Assembly: GCA_029916745.1 (NCBI GenBank)
Contig: JARXWK010000009.1
Location: 1 to 64,000, forward strand
Reading direction: 5' to 3'
Length of the DNA: 64,000 nucleotides
Origin: Dysgonomonadaceae bacterium PH5-43
GTDB taxonomy: Bacteria; Bacteroidota; Bacteroidia; Bacteroidales; Azobacteroidaceae
Shown: one piece after another, positions 8,216 to 16,058 of the stretch
Position numbering within the stretch: the stretch's first letter is position 1
Layout: each line of letters starts with the position of its first letter
Notes under the pieces: model-generated
What the model was told of the DNA's origin: nothing
Databases searched by the model: none
The model's input: the letters and a program-made list of their open reading frames with translations, nothing else
Made by a program: the position numbers and the translations under genes

Positions 8216-9715
8216 TTATAAGCTTCTTAAGAATGCAAGAAGAGCATCTCTGTCTTCTTTACTCATTTTTCGGAAAAGTTCTCTTGATACTGCTCCTTCT
8301 CCTCCATGCCACATTATAGCTTCTGTTAAGTTACGAGCACGTCCGTCGTGTAAAAACTGTGTATGCCCGTTTACAGTTTCCTGTAATCCTAAACCCCATA
8401 GAGGAGTAGTGCGCCATTCGTATCCTGCAGCAAGCCCAGAAGGATAATGGTCGTTTAATTCTTGTCCCATATCGTGTAAGAGAAAATCGCTATAAGGGTG
8501 AATTACTTGTCCGCTTAACCATGGAAGTTCGGTTCCGTTAATAAGAGCAACTCTTGATGTACGAGTATGTAAAGTAGGTGTATGACAAAGTTGGCACTTT
8601 GCGGCATAAAAATTCTCTTCACCTTTCTTTATTACCGCATTAAATACATTACGGCGAGCAGGAACTCCCAAAGCGTGCATATATAAATCTACATCTTCCA
8701 TCTCTTCACTTGTTATTTGCATACCGTGATGTCCATTAGGGAACGTTTGATTATATTGATCTTGATTTTGCGACACTTCTTCGGGATACCTATCGTTGGT
8801 AACTCCTAAATCTGACGAGAATCCAAGTTCGATTGTTAAATCAGCATGTTGAGACTTATTTCCCGATATACCAATTTGTTTTACCCCACGCTCAACAATA
8901 TAGTTTAACCGACCACTAATACCGTATTCGGGATAGTTGCTTTGAGCTTCAAGACGTTTGAGTTCTTCTAAATCTAAAGCCATCATCTGTCCCATACCTA
9001 CATGGCGAAGAGGAACTCTTACACTTACAATCAGATCTTCGGCTTTCAGAGAATCGGCATACCATTCGGTTATTCGGTAATGAGGTGTGGCAAGTTCATA
9101 CTCTTCTCCATCTGGGAAAGAATACCTTTCGTAAGTATACTCAGCTACAAGTTTTCCTTCGGGTTCAACACCTATTATTGATGTTTGATCGTGAAGCACT
9201 CGACCATAGTTTCGCATAAAACCTCCATCTTTACGCGTTATATAAACAAGACAAGAAGAAAAGCCTGTCTTCCCGCTACCGCCATCAGTCCATAGAGTAC
9301 TTGAAGTTCGTCCTGCATTATTATGGCAACTGCCACAAGAGAATCCGACATACACTGGTCCTAAACCGCCCATATTAAAATCGTTTACTTCAGGAATACG
9401 CCTATCATCGTAAAGGAGATCGCCTTTTAAGAAACGGGTATACAAATCTCCTGTTACCCAAGATGCAGGTGTATCGTAAGCATACCTTGATGTGCTAAAT
9501 ATAGTAGCCGTACCTGCCGATAGTTCTTCGTAGCTTGCATATTCACCAGTTGATGTGTTTATTATTTGGTTTTCTATTACATTATCTTCGTTGCACGAAC
9601 TGAAAAACAGAACTATGCAAAAACACATAAAACAAGCTGTGTAATACAGCTTGTTTATGCGCTTGGCTACGTAATTAATCTTTCTATGTATTACACAGAA
9701 ATCTTTTATGTTCAT
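8216..9715 (-). CDS. DUF1111-type di-haem oxidoreductase lipoprotein
   Basis: A 499-aa exported protein with two c-type haem motifs: CGSCH (C127-H131) and CQLCH (C374-H378). The C-terminal region (LPWLSGQVIHPYSDFLLHDMG, TPLWGLGL, FLHDGRARNLTEAI) matches the putative di-haem peroxidase/thiol oxidoreductase family DUF1111. The N terminus has a basic stretch, a hydrophobic core and a lipobox FFSSC with C41. The first 25 residues are unusually long for a lipoprotein signal, so translation may begin at an internal Met. DUF1111 genes commonly sit beside imelysin genes, as here. The activity of the family is not firmly established. A redox role in iron handling is the usual inference. The haems would be attached by the operon's own CcsBA. 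Confidence 0.85.
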   Translation of the reverse strand: MNIKDFCVIHRKINYVAKRINKLYYTACFMCFCIVLFFSSCNEDNVIENQIINTSTGEYASYEELSAGTATIFSTSRYAYDTPASWVTGDLYTRFLKGDLLYDDRRIPEVNDFNMGGLGPVYVGFSCGSCHNNAGRTSSTLWTDGGSGKTGFSSCLVYITRKDGGFMRNYGRVLHDQTSIIGVEPEGKLVAEYTYERYSFPDGEEYELATPHYRITEWYADSLKAEDLIVSVRVPLRHVGMGQMMALDLEELKRLEAQSNYPEYGISGRLNYIVERGVKQIGISGNKSQHADLTIELGFSSDLGVTNDRYPEEVSQNQDQYNQTFPNGHHGMQITSEEMEDVDLYMHALGVPARRNVFNAVIKKGEENFYAAKCQLCHTPTLHTRTSRVALINGTELPWLSGQVIHPYSDFLLHDMGQELNDHYPSGLAAGYEWRTTPLWGLGLQETVNGHTQFLHDGRARNLTEAIMWHGGEGAVSRELFRKMSKEDRDALLAFLRSL

Positions 9716-9727
9716 ATTGATTTTTAC

Positions 9728-10921
9728 TTATTTTACGAGAGGTTTTAACTTGTTCATAGCCTCTGAAAGCTCTCCAATTATAGACATAGCCTCTTCAACC
9801 TCTGGACTTTTTATTCCGTTAGCATTATCTAAAACCATATCTCTAAAACATTTAGGCATACCAGTTAGTGCATTGTGAGCATCGGCTATAAGTTGTTTCA
9901 CATTTTCGGCAGCAACCGAATCTTTTGATTTAATGTAAGTATATAAGCTGCTTGAAGAGTCTCTATTGTTTTTAGGACCACCCATAAAAGAGTTTTCTAT
10001 AGAAGTTATATTGTTGTCGTAGTCTGTAAAAGAGTTGAAACTATACCACGACTCAACGCCATACACATCTTTATTATTATATGGTTCTCCTATTTTAGCG
10101 TCTGCAACTTCAGTTGCAATGTCTACGCAACCATCAATAATAGCATCAAGACAAGCTTTTTGATTTGGGAAAACTTGGTCGTAAGGGTTAGGGTTTTTGA
10201 AACGAGCTCCATATCCTTTAGCAGTAAGATCGGCAATACCTAACTCCTCTGCCAATTCGGCTTCTTCACTACTCAAGTTGTCTTCTCCAGCCCATAAAGC
10301 ATAAACTTGAAAAGCGTCGTTGCTTAAAACCTGAGATACCACTACCATATACCATAAATAACTTTCTTTGTCGTTGCGCTCTAAAATATCTGAAGCTTTA
10401 CGAGGCTCTCCCCCTTCAAACATAAGATATTCTAATGTGTGGAAGCCCAAAGTAGCAGCACCCATAGAAGAACCATCTTCTAACTGTTCGCCATCAGCAT
10501 CAGTCCATTTAATACTACCGCCTAAAATAGCGTTTATATTAGTTTGGTTTAGAGGCCAAGAGTCTAAGTGAGGGTCTATCTGCTGATTAGCCACAGGTCC
10601 GAATAAGAAAGATTCACTTTCTTCCCAAGGAATACGAGTTGCTCTCCATTGCTCACAAGCCGTTTCAAGATTAGCTTGTGTAGGTTCTTGTTTGAACGTT
10701 TCTACTGCTTCATTTAACTTTTTAGCCTCATCTCTAAGAGATTCATAAGTTGGTATAATTGTTTTGTCAACATAATTGTTGATAATAGCAGTGTAAGTTT
10801 CGTTTTCTGTTCCATCGCCGTCACCATTACCACCATTTATAGTGTCATCATCACAGGCTGCGAATGAGAATAGCAAACCAAATACAAAAACTGTTGATAG
10901 AAACTGTTTAATACTTTTCAT
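9728..10921 (-). CDS. Imelysin-family (M75) lipoprotein
   Basis: A 397-aa lipoprotein with the signal sequence and lipobox FSFAAC (C22 or nearby). It contains the imelysin signature GxHxxE as GFHTLE (G159-E164), followed by a long helical domain. Imelysin proteins are named for a Pseudomonas surface protease, but most members are periplasmic or outer-membrane iron-uptake components related to EfeO. Peptidase activity should not be assumed. A low-complexity, Gly/Asp-rich linker follows the lipobox. It is second in the operon, 28 nt after the first porin and 12 nt before the DUF1111 protein. Confidence 0.85.
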   Translation of the reverse strand: MKSIKQFLSTVFVFGLLFSFAACDDDTINGGNGDGDGTENETYTAIINNYVDKTIIPTYESLRDEAKKLNEAVETFKQEPTQANLETACEQWRATRIPWEESESFLFGPVANQQIDPHLDSWPLNQTNINAILGGSIKWTDADGEQLEDGSSMGAATLGFHTLEYLMFEGGEPRKASDILERNDKESYLWYMVVVSQVLSNDAFQVYALWAGEDNLSSEEAELAEELGIADLTAKGYGARFKNPNPYDQVFPNQKACLDAIIDGCVDIATEVADAKIGEPYNNKDVYGVESWYSFNSFTDYDNNITSIENSFMGGPKNNRDSSSSLYTYIKSKDSVAAENVKQLIADAHNALTGMPKCFRDMVLDNANGIKSPEVEEAMSIIGELSEAMNKLKPLVK

Positions 10922-10949
10922 TGTTTAATACTTTTTATTTGTTTGTAAT

Positions 10950-12236
10950 TTATTTAGAGAAAAACCAACCGATGTAAGCAACGGCAAGCGACAAAGTGTT
11001 TTCGTCGTTAAAGTTGCCTCTGTCTATTTGTCGATGGGTATAGTCGGCCTTTAATACCAAATTAGGAAGAGGGAAGTAATTTATCCCAACTGTATAAAGA
11101 TCTGACTTATATCTTTTATCTGAGATAACTGAGCCTGTTTTTTCATTTTGCATAGCATTGTGATACTCGTAACGAACGAAAGGTACTAAGTTAATCTTTT
11201 CAGGAAAGAATTTACCTATATTATAGCCTGCCTCTACAAAATACGTCATCGCATTTTTGGCAACAGGGGTATTTGAATAACCGGTGTTTTTATTAGGGCG
11301 TAATTTGTTTATCTCAGTAGCATCGCCAACTTGCCCATATAAAAAATTGCCTCGTAGAGTTAATCCGTATCCTTTATATTGTGCATCTGCAGAGAAAATA
11401 CCTACCGACCCCTTAAGCTTTTTTGTAGTTGATGGATTGGTTACATTCTTGGCTGTTTTTGGTCCATAATATCCCGACAAGCCAAACCGAGCTCCTTTTA
11501 ATCCCTTATACTCTACTCTTGCAGCATAGGCAGGATTAGTCATTTGTACTTTCTCAAATTTAGTTTGTCTTCCGTCTTTAATCCAGTTTTCAGAACTAAA
11601 ACCGTATGGGTCTAAACCATTTATTACCATAGCCTGATAAGTGAAGTTTTTATATCCACCCAACAGAGCTAAACCTGTTTCGTGCCAAGTACAAGGTATT
11701 AGCAAACTTTCGCCTTCGGGGCGTGATGTGCCAAAGAAGTTAATTGGTTCGTGATATGAGTTGGTTATACCTACGGGAACTATAAAGTGTCCTACACGAA
11801 CCGAAATTGCTTTACTGAATATCTTGGTTATATGAAATTGTTCTAAGGCAACTTCTCCTCCTTTTTCAAACTCATATTCATATTCCACGCCTTCGCCATA
11901 TTCGGCTTCGATGCCTGCGCCGGTACCGCCGTATTCAAATTCTATTTCGGAACTCAATATCCACGAAGGTGAAAACTTATAGTCCATAGCCAATATGAAA
12001 CGGGGTAGTGATACCTCCGAGCGTTTGTCTGCTGCCGAGCCTTTCCCTTCGCCGCCCATACGATATGGAGCATAATCAAAATACTGGAACAAAGCTTCTC
12101 CGTATCCTCCTATTCTGAATTGAGAGAAACTCTGTCCCGAGTTATTTGTTTTCTCAGCATTACTATTCAACTGAGAAAAAGAGTTTTGAGTTGTTAAACT
12201 CAAACATAACATAAGTATAATAGAAATATTCTTCAT
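10950..12236 (-). CDS. Outer-membrane porin (OprO/OprP-like), first gene of the haem/iron operon
   Basis: A 428-aa protein with a Sec signal peptide (hydrophobic residues 4-16, cleavage near residue 22) and the repeated amphipathic strands of an outer-membrane barrel, including VRVGHFIVPVGI and GYNIGKFFPEKINLVPFVRYEYH. An acidic, glycine-rich loop (about residues 103-130, rich in GAGIEAEYGEGVEY-type sequence) is a probable extracellular or constriction loop that could bind cations. It is only distantly similar to the second porin of the operon. A -7 promoter box lies 35 bases upstream of its start, making it the promoter-proximal gene of a roughly 9.4-kb transcription unit. Confidence 0.75.
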   Translation of the reverse strand: MKNISIILMLCLSLTTQNSFSQLNSNAEKTNNSGQSFSQFRIGGYGEALFQYFDYAPYRMGGEGKGSAADKRSEVSLPRFILAMDYKFSPSWILSSEIEFEYGGTGAGIEAEYGEGVEYEYEFEKGGEVALEQFHITKIFSKAISVRVGHFIVPVGITNSYHEPINFFGTSRPEGESLLIPCTWHETGLALLGGYKNFTYQAMVINGLDPYGFSSENWIKDGRQTKFEKVQMTNPAYAARVEYKGLKGARFGLSGYYGPKTAKNVTNPSTTKKLKGSVGIFSADAQYKGYGLTLRGNFLYGQVGDATEINKLRPNKNTGYSNTPVAKNAMTYFVEAGYNIGKFFPEKINLVPFVRYEYHNAMQNEKTGSVISDKRYKSDLYTVGINYFPLPNLVLKADYTHRQIDRGNFNDENTLSLAVAYIGWFFSK

Positions 12237-12270
12237 TTTTTATAACAAGTATAGTATAATTGAATGGGTG

Positions 12271-12278
12271 CAAAGGTA
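12271..12278 (-). promoter_or_regulatory. -7 promoter box of the seven-gene haem/iron operon
   Basis: On the minus strand this reads TACCTTTG, an exact TAnnTTTG match 35 bases before the first porin. No convincing -33 box or Fur-like operator is visible. Confidence 0.55.
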
Positions 12279-12376
12279 TACGTTTGCAATTTTTCAGAAA
12301 ATACCTATAATTTGTTATAATATATGTTTAGAGTAACAACGAATAGGGAGTAACAATAAGTAAGGTGTAAAATATT

Positions 12377-13636
12377 TTATTTAATCATATCTTTCTTAAA
12401 CAATAGCGACGCGGCAATAATAGGAACAACAGAACAAATCATTACATATATAAAGAAGTTCTGATAACCCAACTGTTCTTGTATCCAACCAGCCACCATA
12501 CCAGGAAGCATCATACCCAAAGCCATAAAACCCGTGCATATAGCATAATGCGCCGTCTTATGTTCACCTTCGGCAAATTGCATCAAAAACAACATATAAG
12601 CCGTAAAACCAAATCCATAACCAAACTGCTCTAAAAGTACGCAGAAGTTAATAACATACCAGTTACTATTGGGGAAGTAAGCCAGATAAACAAAAGTAAC
12701 AGACGTAAGCAACATACTCATCATCATAGGCCACAACCATTTCTTCAGACCGCCCTTAGCTGCAACTATACCGCCCACAATTCCGCCTACGGTTAAACCT
12801 ATAATTCCTACCACACCGTATATTATACCTACCTGCTCGGTTTCCAAACCCAATCCGCCAACCTCTAACGAATCGAGCATAAAGGGCTGAATAAGTTTCA
12901 ACAACTGCGCCTCCGAAAACCTATAAGTAAGCATAAAAAATATAGCAATAAGAGCATGCTTCTTCTTAAAGAACGAAACAAACGTTTTAGCAAACTCACT
13001 CAGAATACCAGATGCCGTATGATTAAGGCGAGGCTTATCAGACTCTGGGCGAGGCAACGAAAACTTATGATACACAAAGAGAGCCAAAAAAACACCAGCC
13101 ATCACATAAAACGTTATCGACCAAGCATAAGAAATATTCCCAGTTCGTTTCTCTAAATAGCCAGCCAGAAAAACCAAAGCTCCCTGCCCCACAATAGTCG
13201 ACAGACGATAAAAAGTGCTACGGATACCCACAAAAAAAGCCTGATCCTTTGCCTCCAGACCAAGCAGATAAAACCCATCAGCAGCTATGTCGTGCGTAGC
13301 CGACGAAAAAGCCAACAACCAGAAAAACGCAAGAGTAGCCTGAACATAAAAATCAGTAGGAATACAAAAAGCAATACCCGCAAAACCAGCCCCGATTAAT
13401 AGCTGCATCGAAACTATCCACCACCTTTTTGTTTTCAGAATGTCGACAAACGGACTCCAAAACGGCTTAATAACCCACGGCAAATAAAGCCAACTTGTGT
13501 ACAAAGCGATGTGAGTATTCGACATCCCTAAGTTTTTATACATTATAACAGCAATAGCCGTAACCGCCACATAAGGCAGCCCTTCGGCGAAATAAAGAGA
13601 CGGAATCCAGCCCCAATGATTTTTATTTTCTTTCAT
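12377..13636 (-). CDS. AmpG-like major facilitator permease
   Basis: A 419-aa inner-membrane transporter with about 12 hydrophobic helices. The opening WGWIPSLYFAEGLPY and the following TSWLYLPWVIKPFWSPFVD loop are characteristic of the AmpG / acetyl-CoA transporter branch of the MFS. AmpG imports anhydro-muropeptides for cell-wall recycling, but in Bacteroidota close paralogues transport other substrates, so the substrate is open. It stands alone, divergent from aroB, with its own upstream region. Confidence 0.8.
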   Translation of the reverse strand: MKENKNHWGWIPSLYFAEGLPYVAVTAIAVIMYKNLGMSNTHIALYTSWLYLPWVIKPFWSPFVDILKTKRWWIVSMQLLIGAGFAGIAFCIPTDFYVQATLAFFWLLAFSSATHDIAADGFYLLGLEAKDQAFFVGIRSTFYRLSTIVGQGALVFLAGYLEKRTGNISYAWSITFYVMAGVFLALFVYHKFSLPRPESDKPRLNHTASGILSEFAKTFVSFFKKKHALIAIFFMLTYRFSEAQLLKLIQPFMLDSLEVGGLGLETEQVGIIYGVVGIIGLTVGGIVGGIVAAKGGLKKWLWPMMMSMLLTSVTFVYLAYFPNSNWYVINFCVLLEQFGYGFGFTAYMLFLMQFAEGEHKTAHYAICTGFMALGMMLPGMVAGWIQEQLGYQNFFIYVMICSVVPIIAASLLFKKDMIK

Positions 13637-13720
13637 GGTATAACTTATAAAATAACGTTAACTTTAATTCTCAGCGCACTATTTTTAACTAACCGTGCGG
13701 CTAAAGTAATGATTTTTGTG

Positions 13721-13728
13721 TAAGTTTG
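13721..13728 (+). promoter_or_regulatory. -7 promoter box of aroB
   Basis: TAAGTTTG matches TAnnTTTG. The expected transcript start is close to 13735, downstream of the in-frame TTG at 13716, which supports the ATG at 13758 as the translation start. Confidence 0.5.
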
Positions 13729-13757
13729 CAACACATTCATCATTCGCACAAAGATTT

Positions 13758-14804
13758 ATGAAACAACAGATTATTCGCGCAAGCAGAATAGACGCAGATT
13801 TAGCCCGCTTTATCCGAGAAGTAAGTTACGACAACTTGTTCGTCTTTTGCGACGAAAACACACACAAACATTGCTTCCCGCTTATCCAACACATACCCGA
13901 AGTGTATCAAGCCAAGCAGTTTACCATTCCCTCGGGCGACGAAAACAAAAAGCTGAAAACGCTCACAAAAGTATGGCAATTCTTGTCGGAAAACGGAGCA
14001 AGCCGACAATCCCTAATCCTAAATCTGGGAGGAGGTATGCTTACCGACTTGGTAGGATTTGCCGCCTCAACCTTTAAAAGAGGAGTTCGCTTCATCAACA
14101 TTCCCACCACACTGCTCGGAGCCGTAGACGCCGCCGTGGGAGGAAAAACAGGAATCAACTTCAACGGATTGAAGAACGAGATTGGAGCATTTGCCCCCGC
14201 TATTGCAGTGTTTATCGACGCTAAGTTTTTCGTATCGCTCGACCCCATAAATCTGCTTTCGGGCTACGCCGAGATGCTTAAACACGCTCTGCTCGAATCG
14301 GATGATGAGCTGAACAAAACCCTAGCCTTCAACCTCGAAGATGTTGATTATGATGCGCTTAACGATTTGCTATTCAAATCCGTATTGCTAAAAGAACGCA
14401 TCGTTACCGAAGACCCTCAGGAGCGAGGCATTCGCAAGGCGTTAAATTTAGGACACACGTTCGGACACGCATTTGAGAGCCTGTCGTACGAAAAAAACCG
14501 TCCGTTACCACACGGCTATGCCGTTGCCTGGGGAATTATATGCGAGCTATATCTTTCGTACATCCGGTTTGGGTTCGACAAAGGCACGCTCTCCAAAATT
14601 ATTTACTTCATTAAAGACAATTACGGCACCTGTCCGATAGATTGTTCCGACTACGATAGCCTTTACGAGCTTATGAGGCACGATAAGAAGAACGAGGCGG
14701 ACACCATAAATTTCACTCTGTTGAGGGGTGTGGGTGAGGTTGAAATTAATCAGACGGCTAGCAAATCTGAAATCATAGAGGCGTTGGATTTTCTGGTTAG
14801 TTAA
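13758..14804 (+). CDS. aroB: 3-dehydroquinate synthase
   Basis: Second enzyme of the shikimate pathway. It converts DAHP to 3-dehydroquinate using NAD and a divalent metal. The sequence contains the family hallmarks: SGDENKKLKT, the NAD-binding GGGMLTDLVGFAASTFKRG, PTTLLGAVDAAVGGKTGIN, and the metal-site helices with YAEMLKHALL, NLGHTFGHAFE and PHGYAVAWG. From the ATG at 13758 the protein is 348 aa, normal for AroB. The frame is open upstream to a TTG at 13716, but that codon precedes the likely transcript start. The gene is monocistronic and converges with trpS across an intergenic repeat array. Confidence 0.95.
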   Translation: MKQQIIRASRIDADLARFIREVSYDNLFVFCDENTHKHCFPLIQHIPEVYQAKQFTIPSGDENKKLKTLTKVWQFLSENGASRQSLILNLGGGMLTDLVGFAASTFKRGVRFINIPTTLLGAVDAAVGGKTGINFNGLKNEIGAFAPAIAVFIDAKFFVSLDPINLLSGYAEMLKHALLESDDELNKTLAFNLEDVDYDALNDLLFKSVLLKERIVTEDPQERGIRKALNLGHTFGHAFESLSYEKNRPLPHGYAVAWGIICELYLSYIRFGFDKGTLSKIIYFIKDNYGTCPIDCSDYDSLYELMRHDKKNEADTINFTLLRGVGEVEINQTASKSEIIEALDFLVS

Positions 14805-14819
14805 TCCCCCTTTTATTTA

Positions 14820-14995
14820 CGCACGTCTGGAAATAAATTTTCGCACGTCTGAAAAATTATTTTCGCACGTCTGAAAATAAATTTACGTACGTACGAAAAT
14901 ATATTTACTCCCGCATGAAAATATATTTACATCCGCATGTAAATTTATTTATGTCCGCATGAAAATTTACTTGCGTCCGTATGTAAATTTATTGC
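14820..14995. repeat. Eight-unit array with exact 22-nt period (family B)
   Basis: Eight consecutive 22-nt units fill the gap between the converging aroB and trpS genes. Units 1-3 share CGCACGTCTG followed by an AT-rich half such as AAAATAAATTTA. Units 4-8 drift to CGTACGTACG and then NNNCCGCATG or NNNCCGTATG with the same AT half. Each unit therefore alternates a 10-nt GC-containing block with a 12-nt A/T tract. The spacing is close to two helical turns, so the A/T tracts are in phase. Sequence changes stepwise along the array, as expected if it grew by local duplication. No protein is encoded and there are no CRISPR-like spacers. Confidence 0.85.
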
Positions 14996-15008
14996 CTCTT
15001 GTGGTGGC

Positions 15009-16001
15009 TTAGAATGGCTTAAAGCCCATTATTTCGCGCACTTCTTTGAGGGTTTTGCTTGCGCTTTCGCGAGCTTTTTCGGCTCCCTCTTGTGTTACTT
15101 TGCGAAGATAGGCGTCGTCTTCTTTTATTGCGTTTATTTTTTCGCGTATGGGCGATGTTACGTTAATTATGTCTTCGGCCAATTGTTTTTTCATATTGCC
15201 GTACCATCTTGTTTCGCCGCTGTTCCATAGGTTGTCGTAGTGTGCTACTACGTCGGGCTGCGATACTACGTTCATCAACGTGAAGAGGTTTTCGATGTAA
15301 TCGGGCTTGGGGGTGTTTATGCCTTCGGGACCGTTGTCGGTTAGTGCCTTTTTTACTTTCTTTTCGATGGTCTTTGGGTCGTCTATCAGATAGATGCAGT
15401 TTCCTTCCGATTTGCCCATTTTTCCGCTTCCGTCTAGTCCGGGTATTTTTATCAGCTCTTTGCTTTGTATGTATGCTGTGGGCTGTTTGAAGTATTCGAC
15501 TCCGTATTTGTGGTTGAATCGGTTGGCGAAGTTACGTGTCATCTCGAGGTGTTGTTCTTGGTCTTTGCCTACGGGAACGTAATCGGGGTTGTGTATTAAT
15601 ATGTCTGTTGCCATAAGCACAGGATAGGTGAGCAATCCGGCGTTTACGTTATTGGGCTGTTTTCGGGCTTTATCTTTGAAAGATACGGTTTTCTCTAACT
15701 CGCCTAAGTATGCTTGCATATTTAGGAGTAGGTATAGCTCGGCTATTTCGGGGACGTCGCTTTGTACGTATATTGTTGCTTTGTTGGGGTCGAGTCCGCA
15801 TGCGAGGTATTCGGCTAATACGTTCTTTGTATTTTCGTGTAGCATCTTTGGGTCGGGATGCGTTGTTAGCGAGTGCCAATCGGCGATAAAGAAGTAGCAT
15901 TTGTTTTCTTCCTGCATTTTTAGGAAGTTTATTATTGCTCCGTAGTAATTGCCTAGGTGTAGGTTGCCTGTTGGGCGTATTCCGCTTAAAACTGTCTTCA
16001 T
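15009..16001 (-). CDS. trpS: Tryptophanyl-tRNA synthetase
   Basis: Class Ic aminoacyl-tRNA synthetase that charges tRNA-Trp. The ATP-binding HIGH-type motif appears as PTGNLHLGNY (residues 10-19), and the KMSKS motif as KMGKSEGN near residue 198. The 330-aa length is standard for the bacterial enzyme. A strong promoter (TTTG, 20-nt spacer, TAACTTTG) lies at 16027-16058 and overlaps the 3' end of the upstream glycosidase gene, so trpS can be expressed independently. No T-box or leader peptide was seen in the short upstream gap. Confidence 0.95.
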   Translation of the reverse strand: MKTVLSGIRPTGNLHLGNYYGAIINFLKMQEENKCYFFIADWHSLTTHPDPKMLHENTKNVLAEYLACGLDPNKATIYVQSDVPEIAELYLLLNMQAYLGELEKTVSFKDKARKQPNNVNAGLLTYPVLMATDILIHNPDYVPVGKDQEQHLEMTRNFANRFNHKYGVEYFKQPTAYIQSKELIKIPGLDGSGKMGKSEGNCIYLIDDPKTIEKKVKKALTDNGPEGINTPKPDYIENLFTLMNVVSQPDVVAHYDNLWNSGETRWYGNMKKQLAEDIINVTSPIREKINAIKEDDAYLRKVTQEGAEKARESASKTLKEVREIMGFKPF

Positions 16002-16026
16002 AACTATATTTCTTTTTTTACGGTCG

Positions 16027-16058
16027 CAAAGTTAGTCTTTCGATGTGTTCTCTCCAAA
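16027..16058 (-). promoter_or_regulatory. Promoter of trpS
   Basis: On the minus strand, TTTG (16055-16058), a 20-nt spacer and TAACTTTG (16027-16034) form a full Bacteroidota -33/-7 promoter. It is embedded in the last codons of the preceding gene. Confidence 0.6.

Noticed and set aside
13907-14285. Minus-strand ORFs across aroB
   Set aside because: They are antisense shadows of a strongly conserved gene with no family features.
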